Of a DNA stretch of 64,000 nt, positions 55,207-64,000 are shown in pieces. The notes under the pieces were generated by a model. It saw only the letters and a list, made by a program, of their open reading frames with translations. It had not been told where the DNA came from and made no database searches. Within the stretch, counting starts at the first letter, position 1. The number at the start of each line of letters is the position of its first letter. Origin of the DNA: Incurvaria masculella (lineage: Eukaryota > Arthropoda > Insecta > Lepidoptera > Incurvariidae); the NCBI GenBank assembly GCA_946894095.1, contig OX335655.1, forward strand, positions 17,608,001 to 17,672,000, given 5' to 3'. Position numbers and translations under genes: made by a program.

Positions 55207-55548
55207 GCTGAGATAAATAGTCGTAACAGAAACTAAGGCTGAGATAAATAGTCGTAACAGAAACTAAGACTAACGAAAAGTAGTACTTTGTGACGTCAAT
55301 TTGCATTACTTTGAGATTTCGTCCATACAAAACGTGTCAAAGTGACGTCACAAAGTAGGTACTACTTTGTGTTAGCATTAGTTTCGGTGACGACTATTTA
55401 TCTCAACCTTAGACTAATGAAAAGTAGTACTTTGTGACGTCACTTTGACACATTTTGTATGGACGAAATCTCAAAATAATGCAAAGTGACGTCACAAAGT
55501 ACTACTTTTTATTAGTCAGTTTCTGTTACGACTATTTATCTCAGCCTA
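55207..55548. mobile_element. Two adjoining copies of palindromic MITE family F
   Basis: The 30-bp end gctgagataaatagtcgtaa is repeated in tandem at 55207 and 55235. Two head-to-head hairpins follow, each containing TGACGTCA-like motifs, ending acgactatttatctcagcct. Confidence 0.78.
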
Positions 55549-55764
55549 AGTCTACTGATGTGTGTATAACAAATTATACTACGTAACATCCGTCTGTCGC
55601 TTTAAGTTTTATTTTAGTGTTACTGAAGCGAAATCCTCGCAAGAGATTCGTTGTCTTCTCGAAGCGAAATTATTCGAAATGTGGAAATGTCGCGCCTGTT
55701 TGATCTCCCGTAAATAGGTACCTAGGTATCAATTTTCTAGCCATTTAAATGTAGCAGAGCAATA

Positions 55765-55868
55765 TAAGGCCTTCCAGGACCTTTCCTGGCATGGCACCTA
55801 GTTCTCATGTACTGTGTTAGGCTAATATCATGAGGGTCGGTTTGATATTAGCTATCCATGTCCAGGTA
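55765..55868 (+). mobile_element. SINE family C, 3' end
   Basis: ttccaggacctttcctggca to ttagctatccatgtccaggt. Confidence 0.6.
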
Positions 55869-55909
55869 CATAGAAAAACCTATACGCACAGTGTAAAATT
55901 CTAACACCA

Positions 55910-56155
55910 GGGGGTCCATTCAGGCCAAGAGTGAGTTCGAGTTCAGGAGTGAGTTAACCTAAAAATAGCTGGGAAATATATTATTATTAAAATAACGGAA
56001 CCGTTATTTATACTTCCAACGTATTTACGGGACAGACTAGATTTTTACCCAACTGTAATGATGTTCAAGAAGTGTGGAAACATTGACTATTTAAAAAAGT
56101 GAGTTGATATTTAGTGACAAATTTCGAACTCACTCTTGCCCTAAATGGACCCCCC
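55910..56155. mobile_element. TIR MITE family E
   Basis: gggggtccattcaggccaag at the left; ctctaaatggaccccc-type right end. About 246 bp. Confidence 0.82.
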
Positions 56156-56318
56156 GGTCTTCCTTTAACTGAGAGACCACCATTTGATATGGTCTACCAT
56201 TCCATTAGATATGATATACAATCAAAACACTACCTATCTACCTAATACATGCATGATTCGCGATCAAAATACCTACTTAATAATGTGAAAACAGGAATAA
56301 CGTTCCAAAATAAGTTCA

Positions 56319-57692
56319 GGGGGTCCATTCAGAGTAAGAGTGAGTTCGAATTCGCCACTAAATATCAACTCACTTTTTTAAATAGTTACTGTTTCCACAC
56401 TTCTAGAACATCATTACAGTTAGGTAAAAATCTGGTTTGTCCCGTATATACGTTGGAAGTATAAATAATGGTTCCGTTATTTAAATCTAATAAATAATAT
56501 AAAGGGGAAAGTTTGTAATAATGGATGGATGGATGGATGGATGGATGGATGGATGGATGTTTGTTACTCTTTCACGTAAAAACTACTGAATGGATTCTAA
56601 TGAAACTTTACAATAATATAGCTTTTACATCAGAATAACACATAGGCTACAATTTATGTGCCCATGGGCTTTAGAACTTTCACGGGGCTGCGAAAACGAT
56701 GCCGGTAGCGATACTTCACACTAGGGGGAGAGGAGCCGGGGGCGGTGGCGGAGAGCGGCGGCGGGGGGAGGGCAGACGTCGTGACTGTTTGGTGTCCGTT
56801 TGGCGAATTTTCAAGGCACTAGCGATTTGTAAAACTTAGTACATGTACATTTAACTACCCGGGAATTAGGATTGGCTAAATAGAATTCAGTTCCGCTTAC
56901 GCTAAGATGGGGCTGTCATACAAACTGCAATGCTATGCACGGCTCGGCTTTGCGGCGGCAGCGCTTACTTTTACTGAAGTACGGCTTGGTATTTCCTGCA
57001 ACTTTAGGACTACTTGGCATCACGCTAAAAAGCGACCAACAGAATAAAATCCTGGAGAACCAATTACTCGATTTAGATGTGCATTGTATCTACGTCTAGC
57101 CTGATTCTACTAAAAACTTATAGATTACATAATATAACGCTTCATTACCAGAAGGGTAAGTAGTGAGTCTTAAAGTCTTATAACATGCGAACCACTTACC
57201 TGATTTATATGCGTATTTTATCAATGTATAGCATCTCTGGGAGCAGTCAGGTTCGAGATGGGTTACTGTTTTCGATGTTGAGGCTGGCTGTGGATTGGAG
57301 TCCACGCAAAACTTACCTACGTTACACGTTACTTACTAGGTAAGCAATGTAGCAGTGAAAGTGCAGAAAGGTTCTTGCGGCAAATGTTTTTTTTTAAATA
57401 GCCACCAAACGTCAACGAAGCTCTAAATGGGAATTATTGGATGTTTCTCTTTAAATCATGCTATTTCGGCTCGAACGATCTTGATTAAATTTGGTACATG
57501 GATACATTGTCCTGAACCAGTTTGACCCTATTTTGGACCAGTCATGTGGGCTACTTTTTATCCATGAGATAATTTAGCCGACACTAACCCGAGCGGAGCC
57601 GGGTACCGCAGCTAGTAATAATATATTTCCCAGCAATTTTTAGGTTAACTCACTCCCGAACTCGAACTCACTCTTGCTCTGAATGGACCCCC
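56319..57692. mobile_element. TIR MITE family E split by a Helitron-like element
   Basis: The left half (gggggtccattcagagtaag) and right half (ctctgaatggaccccc) of one family E copy are separated by about 1.1 kb. Confidence 0.78.
56503..57616 (+). mobile_element. Helitron-like element inside a family E MITE
   Basis: Includes an ATGG microsatellite at 56521-56560 and ends cccgagcggagccgggtacc then gcaGCTAGTA. It is nested in 56319-57692, so it moved after that MITE landed. Confidence 0.65.
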
Positions 57693-57699
57693 TGGACAC

Positions 57700-59030
57700 T
57701 AGAGCACATCCGCGACTTATCACACTTATTTAAATTCTCAATGATCATAAAGATTCAGCTCCATTGTGGTCCAGACACCCGTATGGGCAGCTCGCAGCAA
57801 CCGGTAAATCAATTCCCCATGCGACATTCCTACTTCCTCCCAACATGTGCGCAACACATCTGTAGCCCGTGGCAACAACAAGCGTCATGCACGTACCGAG
57901 ACTGGCACTCGCTCGCACGCAGCCACCATGCAGGTAATGCACCCAGCTCACGGCACACAGCACGTCCACATTGTTTACAATGTATTACGAAACAGCCATG
58001 ACTGATCCTTTGTCATGGAAACGCGAACAATTGGAACTTTCACTGGTTTTTGCACGCGGGCTTTTGTGCGCATTGTCCGTGTTTGAGTTCGAGAAAGTGC
58101 GCGGACGAGGGACGTACGCGCGCACACCCAGCGAGTGATCAACTTCGACTGACGGACAGTGGGACGGATTGAAGGAAACGGCTGCTGCCTGTGCCTTGCC
58201 TGCGCGTGAGTGGTTGCGCGTGCTGGGCGCGCTCTCCAAACATCTTATCATTGGCTTGCGTAGGGCTGCTCTCTGCCTCAGGTGTCGTGTTGTCGATAAT
58301 GGCATATCGACAACCTTCCCTTTCCAAAAATGCATGTTCTTAAAAACGTTTGATTATCATAACACGTATGAAAGTGATGTATTTTGTCGATGGTTTTGAT
58401 TAAAGTAATATGTAATAGCTTATATCATGCCTTGATGGTACAGAATTACAGGTTGTAATCGAGGTAATGTAAAAGTATGTTGTCGCATAGATTTAGTCTG
58501 TGGATTATGATTATGTAGCATTATGGTTCGGCACACGTTCGCGTTCAATTATTTATTTATTTTCGAGTTTGATATACTGAGGGACATACTTATATGGACT
58601 GGAAAGCTAGGTACGAAACGGAAAGAAAACGGCTTGATGACTCTGATATGATATGATTATGATGAGCTGATCTACACCCGCGTTCTGTGGTACAAAGTAT
58701 AAATTAGTCCACCGTTTAGCCAGGGGATGAGAACGCCGGGACGGAATTGTTGGTTCTTGTGAGGAAAAAATGGCGCTGTTAAGTAGTCAAGTCGCTAATT
58801 CACTGGTATTCTTCAAATGTTCTAGAACAATTACCTACAAGTTCATCAATAGGGGAAGCCATCAATTCAAAAGGTGAATGAATGCCATGAATTCAGAATT
58901 GGAGCCAAAATGTATCTCGTGGAAACAGTAATTAATATAGATGACGTAAACTTACTCAGTGCGCATTTGAATGAGATACGACTAAGGATACGACTTACTT
59001 ACTTACTAACTTACATTACTTACAGAGGAC
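57700..59030. other. CpG-richer stretch, possible promoter or first exon
   Basis: 57980-58300 is unusually CpG-rich for this neighbourhood (gcgcggacgagggacgtacg). It has a donor-like CTGCGC/gtgagt at about 58206. No convincing coding frame was seen, so at most a 5' UTR exon on the plus strand. Confidence 0.25.
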
Positions 59031-59327
59031 AGACAGGACAGCACAGCGTGCCAAACGCTGCTAGCGCCCTACTCCAAGTGCGGCCGTGCCATCGCCACCG
59101 TTCGTCACCGCACGACCTACCGCTGCGAGTCGCCCATGCCTGCCATTCGAAACCTAAAGATAGTTCATTTTACGCTTTTGTCCGCCCAGGCCCTACTAAA
59201 GGACATTTTTTTTATGTTAATGGCAAACGTCAGTCCTCCAGAGGTGCCTGATGACCCCCAAGGACTTTCCAAATTTCACGTGGACTGCGCAAACGCTGCC
59301 GGCTGGTCTGGTGCTTCTTCACTGTAA
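59031..59327 (+). CDS. Weak exon candidate
   Basis: An acceptor-like ttacttacag is followed by an open frame of about 97 codons, reading TACQTLLAPYSKCGRAIATV and YRCESPMPAIRNLK before TAA at 59325-59327. It does not belong to the repeat families seen here, but I recognise no domain and no second exon. Confidence 0.2.
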   Translation, partial: RQDSTACQTLLAPYSKCGRAIATVRHRTTYRCESPMPAIRNLKIVHFTLLSAQALLKDIFFMLMANVSPPEVPDDPQGLSKFHVDCANAAGWSGASSL

Positions 59328-59495
59328 GGAAAGTCAGACCTCTTGGAAAAGTCAGAAGTCTTGTCGGCGAGCTATAAATGAACGCAAAATCGGCACGATA
59401 CTGCACTTCACCAGCCACATTTTCGACAACATAGATTCCTCCAATTTTAAAGCAATTTAAGAAGGACCACACGAATCACCCGCTCGCGACATCAT

Positions 59496-59790
59496 TTTTA
59501 GGGTTCCGTACCCAAAGGGTGAAAACGGAACCCTATTAGTAAGCCTCCGCTGTCCGTCCGTCCGTCCGTCTGTCACAGGGCTTTATCTGATGAACCGTAA
59601 TAGGTAGGCAGCTGAAATTTTCACAGAGTGTGTATTTATTTTGCCGCTATAACTACAAATAGGTAAAATAAACAAGTAATGAAAATTAAAGGGGTGGCCC
59701 ATACAAAAAACGCGATTTTTTATGTTAAATCTTGTACGATGGTATGGAACCCTTCGTGTGCGAGTCCGACTCGCACTTTGCCAGTTTTTT
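59496..59790 (-). mobile_element. Family B repeat
   Basis: tagggttccgtacccaaagg to gtccgactcgcactttgcca. Confidence 0.83.
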
Positions 59791-60177
59791 TTTTACCGGG
59801 AACAAATGTAAGGTTTGTTCACAAACTCTCATTTAAATCTCCGAAAACCCCCAAACAGGGTGTTTTCGGAGATTAGCGTGTATAAATATATCTACACGTG
59901 ATTTTTATGGACTTATTACGTCCCTTTCACGGAGGGAAGCGCCCCCGTAGATCGGTAGACCTCGACAGCGCACAGTCAAGTGGCCCGGTCTAGAAGTGCC
60001 TCCGGCTGGATCTAGGCTAACAATGCAAGTGTGCTGGTAAAAATTGTCCGGCTTCGCGGGTCGCTCTGCCGAAGAGGCTGACAGCGCCAGAACCGTGATC
60101 ACGTTCAGAGTAGTTGTTCATTCTAGGAAACTACAAATTTCCTAGGATGATATTACAATTTTCTTTTCTTAAAGTAA

Positions 60178-60248
60178 ATGGGCATGGATGGCTAATGCCA
60201 TGCCTAATAGTCTAACACACCACATGGGGACTTGGGCCATGCCAAGAC
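60178..60248 (-). mobile_element. SINE family C fragment
   Basis: gggcatggatggctaatgcc and acttgggccatgccaagacc match the SINE 3' end. It abuts a family E MITE. Confidence 0.55.
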
Positions 60249-60250
60249 CT

Positions 60251-60490
60251 GGGGGTTCATTCAGAGCAAGAGTGAGTTCGAGTTCGGGAGTGAGTTAACC
60301 TAAAAATAGCTGGGAAATATATTATTATTTTAATAACGGAACCGTTATTTATGCTTCCAACGTATTTACGGGACAAACCAGATTTTTACCTAACTGTAAT
60401 GATGTTCTAGTAGTGTGGAAACAGTAACTATTTAAAAAAGTTGATATTTAGTGGCGAATTCGAACTCACTCTTGCTCTGAATGGACCCCC
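60251..60490. mobile_element. TIR MITE family E
   Basis: gggggttcattcagagcaag at the left, gctctgaatggaccccc at the right, 240 bp. Confidence 0.83.
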
Positions 60491-61019
60491 AGTTTCGGTA
60501 ATAGCCTAGATACGGCTAGATAGAGAACACATAAAAAATCCGTATTGGGAGCGTAATTTGCTAGTGATGAGTACATGCGACTTAGAATTTAATTAAACAA
60601 AAGAATGTATTCATGAAGAACGTTGTATTCATATTTTACTAGTCCTAAATATAAATTTAGTCAAGAGCTATTACAAGTTGTTTCAATAATGCTCAAGATT
60701 CTCTAGCTGACGATTAATTCAGATGAAAATTACGGCGATAGATTTATTGATGGTTTATCCGAGAGCTTATTTTGCGAAATGCACTCTAACACAGAATGGT
60801 ATGCTAGTCTAGCTAGTCCCCGCGCCACTAGGCTACAAGCCGAACCGAAACGGCATCTAGATATTTCCACTGAGCCAAATGGGCCTTGATGAAGCATGAA
60901 AGAGACGAGCTTCATACCTCTACTAATCACCAATTGACTTCTAACCTTCGCTTGCCGCGGCTGCGCCCGGTGTGCTAAAAGATCTATTTGATCTATGAAC
61001 AACACGTGCAAGTAATATT

Positions 61020-61426
61020 TTTTTTTATGCGACCTGACATGGATGGCTAATACCACACAACCTACCGTTATGATATTAGCCCAATACACCTCATACCCGA
61101 AGGAATTTGGTGCCATGCCAGGACCTTCCCTTTTATGAGCACGGCTACATTGAACTGGATGGAAAACACGGACAATTTTTCATTGCCGCTTCGACCATCT
61201 TTTCATCCAATGCGATGGTACCAACCCGGGCGGGCTTAAACCCTACCACCTAGTAGGGGAAGGGGACCTACAGTTTTACATGGATTCCGAACCATGGAGC
61301 AGCTCGCATTCGTAACGAAATGCACTTATCGAACTCGGAAAGAGGAAGACAGTGGTGCATGTCGGTATTGAACCCAGGTCTCTGGTACGCTAGGCCAATC
61401 CCCGCGCCACTTGGCTACGAGCCGGA
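61020..61426 (-). mobile_element. SINE family C, full length
   Basis: Poly-T and atgcgacctgacatggatgg at the left; at the right, ccaatccccgcgccacttgg then ctacgagccgg is the inverse of the tRNA-like head with A-box and B-box-like motifs. Best reference copy in the window. Confidence 0.88.
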
Positions 61427-62204
61427 CAGAATGTCCAAAAACACGTTACACACAACTGATGGTTTGGAAGTCTCTGTCTCTATGACTTTTTTCAAATACG
61501 TCTCATTATTGATGGAAATAATCAAACTATACGTCTCTACATAGCATTAACATCGCATAAGCGGATAGACAGACTGACATATAGAAATCCAGACATACGG
61601 ACGGACAGGCGCCAGAAGTTGGATGTCTCGGTCGGTTCTTCTGATGCAGTGTTTCTATATTGGTTTCTATACTATCGACCTAATTAAAAGGTTCTTAAAT
61701 TAAAAGATTCTTACAAATGGTTCTGCAGTATTTCTCCCGTGCATGTCGTAAGAGGCATTGAATTGAATTGAATTGAATTGAGAGGCTACTCATGTTCGGG
61801 TTCCACGTAAAACTGTAGATCCCCTACGTTTACTTGCATTGCATAACATGAACGTTAAAAAGGTATGGACGTGATATGTTTACAGTTCGCTATTATTGAA
61901 AGCGTAGCCATAATAGATTTTATGACCGATACATTGAAATACCGGAAATAATTGATGATTCGTTCGTTTTTAATACTGTAAATGTGTTTATGATTGTGTA
62001 ATACGGATTTATCCTGTATGTGAGCCATATTAATAAATAAATAAATAATAAATAAATAAATAAATAAAACTTTCACGGAAGATAAGATCGTTTTCCAATG
62101 TTTAAAGTATTTCAAAGTTATGTTATTTTCGCAAGACAAAAATCTTCCATTTTACATCACAGCAAGTCGCGCGCGTAGTTGGCATTCGAATTCACAAAGA
62201 AATT
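61427..62204. other. Intergenic with simple repeats
   Basis: GAATT pentamer run at about 61755-61781 and an AAATA run at about 62030-62067. No gene seen. Confidence 0.5.
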
Positions 62205-62428
62205 GGATGCCTGATAAATATTTTTCATTGCCGCTTCGACCATTTGTCATCCAATGAGATAGTACCAACTTGGTCGGGCTTAACCACAGGGCCTAATTAA
62301 CCTGGGGGACCTACATTTCTCCCTGGATTCCGAACTATGGAACAGCTTGAATTCGTGCTCATAAACTTATCCAACTCAGAAAGAGAATGAAAGTGGTGCA
62401 TGAAGTGGTTAGGAATCGAACTCTGGTA
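62205..62428 (-). mobile_element. SINE family C, partial
   Basis: cattgccgcttcgaccattt at the left and a head remnant ending gaagtggttaggaatcgaac. Confidence 0.65.
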
Positions 62429-62463
62429 TAGAAAGCAAGTCCTCAAGTCCTTCATGTTAGATG

Positions 62464-62966
62464 ATGGGCCTTCCCTCTCTACTCCCAATGAAAACGTGGA
62501 AAGAAGATCATGCGCATAGCTCTTGCCAGAGATTAAAAATTATCCTTAAAATAGCTTTATTTGATCGAACTAGATGTCTGATAACCATTGGCATTGTAAA
62601 ATAGTGTTTAGATTTTAAGTTATGTGGTCCGAAAGATCAAATATTTCGCGCGTTTTATACAATAACATGGATTAATCAACGATAAATTAAAAACAACTTA
62701 AATTGGTTCATCAATCCTAGCTTGTTTCGTGAAGATTTATAATCAATTTGGTTTTTGTTTGATTTTTGACTACAGCAGCGGTCGTGATTTACTTTTAGCT
62801 ATAAGTCGTTTTGTAATTAAAATTTACCTAAATCTTAGCAAATTAAACACTATGCGCATTGTCTGCTTTGTGGACATGTTGCGTCCTCCTCATCACGGAG
62901 CCTGTCTTTTTCTTTCAAACAGCAGAGAAGGTCCCAGAGCGCAATAGCACGGTTTCAATGAGTTAG
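62464..62966 (-). mobile_element. TTAA-family MITE A, copy 5, decayed ends
   Basis: The internal sequence matches copies 3 and 4 (gaactagatgtctgataacc, gggtcccagagcgcaa-type blocks), but both terminal repeats are eroded. Confidence 0.7.
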
Positions 62967-63240
62967 TTCGGCATTTCGAAATATTTGAATCGAATGAAAT
63001 GTATACCTGTTTTAATCTTTATGTACATATTTCTCTGGATGTTTACTTCACCGCAAGATCCCGAGATCAAGAGATAGACCATTCCCAAACCCCGGGCGTC
63101 GCAATGTGACGCACTAAACTGATTGAGTTAGCATCTGCCAGCACAATGCAAGCGTCTGTTATTTCGCCTCAACGCGCCGCCCGGCGGCAGAGGTCAGGGC
63201 GCCCAATTGACTTGATCGTGACTTGATGGTTTGCGTCCTG

Positions 63241-63577
63241 AGCTCCTAGTCCCAGTTGTCACCTAAACTGGCGTTTACGGAACTCTGACGTTAGATAAAA
63301 ACGTCAAACTCCATGCAAGTTCACTAGACATTCTGTGGTTTTACTTCTGCAAGCTGTCAAAGTCAAACTCGGATTTCCGATTTGTATGAAAACGTGGAGT
63401 CCGTATTACGTATTTACGCCGACGGTGAGTAAGCTGTCAAATAAAACTCGGACACGCAAATGTTAGTTCACTTAACGCCCACTGCGCGAGCTACTAAATT
63501 TTTCTATACATTTGAAAACGCCAGTCGATCGGTTTGCCGTAAACGCCAATTTAGGTGACAACTGGGACTACGGGCTC
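63241..63577. mobile_element. TIR MITE family D
   Basis: ctagtcccagttgtcaccta at the left, taggtgacaactgggactac at the right. Confidence 0.8.
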
Positions 63578-63750
63578 TGACTCCGTGACACCGCAGTGCC
63601 GGATCAAGGAGTGGAGTTTTACAACGGTATAGCGTGACATATAGCGCACGCCAGGCTCTCAAAGAGGTGCCGACGTCTTCCATGCGCTGGATCTTTCACA
63701 GGAGCTACTTTGCAGGTTCAACCTGGGGGTTGTACTCTTAGGGGACATAC

Positions 63751-63906
63751 CTCGATTTCCGCATTTTTATCAAAATTTACAGCTTCGGTTTTCTTCGCCT
63801 CCATGGCTTCGGTTGGTTCTAATTCGAGGAATATCGACTGTGAATCGGTGCATTTATTGTTTGTTCCGCTTCGAGCGATAATGGAAAGGAGACATAACAT
63901 GTGCAT
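63751..63906 (-). CDS. Possible first coding exon of a secreted protein, third gene
   Basis: ATG at 63906, then MHMLCLLSIIARSGTNNKCT, a short signal-peptide-like run. An acidic and Lys-rich stretch follows (LELEPTEAMEAKKTEAV, NFDKNAEIE), ending at a strong donor GAG/gtatgt. The frame is open upstream without an ATG, so it could also be an internal exon. No continuing exon was identified in the window. No family recognised. Confidence 0.35.
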
Positions 63907-64000
63907 CGTTGCACAGATGAAAAGGTACAGTGACAAAAAGCATGGCTTTACAGCATATCACAAACAAATAAATAGGTATAGCTCTTGTTTGCATACCTAT

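Overview
The window is insect nuclear DNA, almost certainly from a moth or butterfly. It has long introns, GT-AG splice sites, AT-rich non-coding DNA and short GC-rich exons. It also carries many lepidopteran-type repeats: a tRNA-headed SINE, CTAG-ended Helitrons, TTAA-flanked MITEs, a mariner remnant, an RNase H LINE and a short interstitial TTAGG tract. There are no rRNA, CRISPR or prokaryotic features. All gene models below were built by hand from splice sites, reading phase and remembered protein families.

Two multi-exon genes lie head-to-tail on the minus strand. (1) Positions 21720 down to 2271 hold a complete 14-exon Phtf gene (PHTF1/PHTF2 family of ER membrane proteins). All junctions are phase-consistent and predict 911 residues. 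(2) Positions 38761 down to 27397 hold a 7-exon gene for a predicted 360-residue type I membrane protein. It has a signal peptide, an eight-cysteine furin-like ectodomain, one membrane segment and a cytoplasmic tail with two PPSY (PPxY) motifs. I cannot name this family. A possible first coding exon of a third minus-strand gene sits at the right edge (63751-63906), and a weak plus-strand exon candidate lies at 59031-59327.

The most unusual feature is repeated local copying of exon sequence. Phtf exon 13 is followed by five extra 203-bp exon-plus-donor copies. The end of exon 14 is duplicated around a deleted mariner. Decayed pieces of exons 9 and 11 lie just downstream of those exons. A 34-bp minisatellite starts at the exon 10 splice donor and repeats donor-like sequence. 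The unnamed gene has an 86-bp satellite after its stop codon, built from pieces of its own last exon. A shared 20-base stretch at exon 13 explains how that array could have started.

Layout: 1-2.2 kb SINE and duplicated Phtf 3' end; 2.3-21.7 kb Phtf with intronic repeats, including a 5'-truncated LINE with a 14-bp target duplication; 21.7-26.9 kb intergenic MITEs; 26.9-38.8 kb the membrane-protein gene, with a foldback element and a TTAA MITE close to splice donors; 38.8-63.7 kb gene-poor DNA dense in MITEs, SINEs, Helitrons and a hAT element with an 8-bp target duplication.
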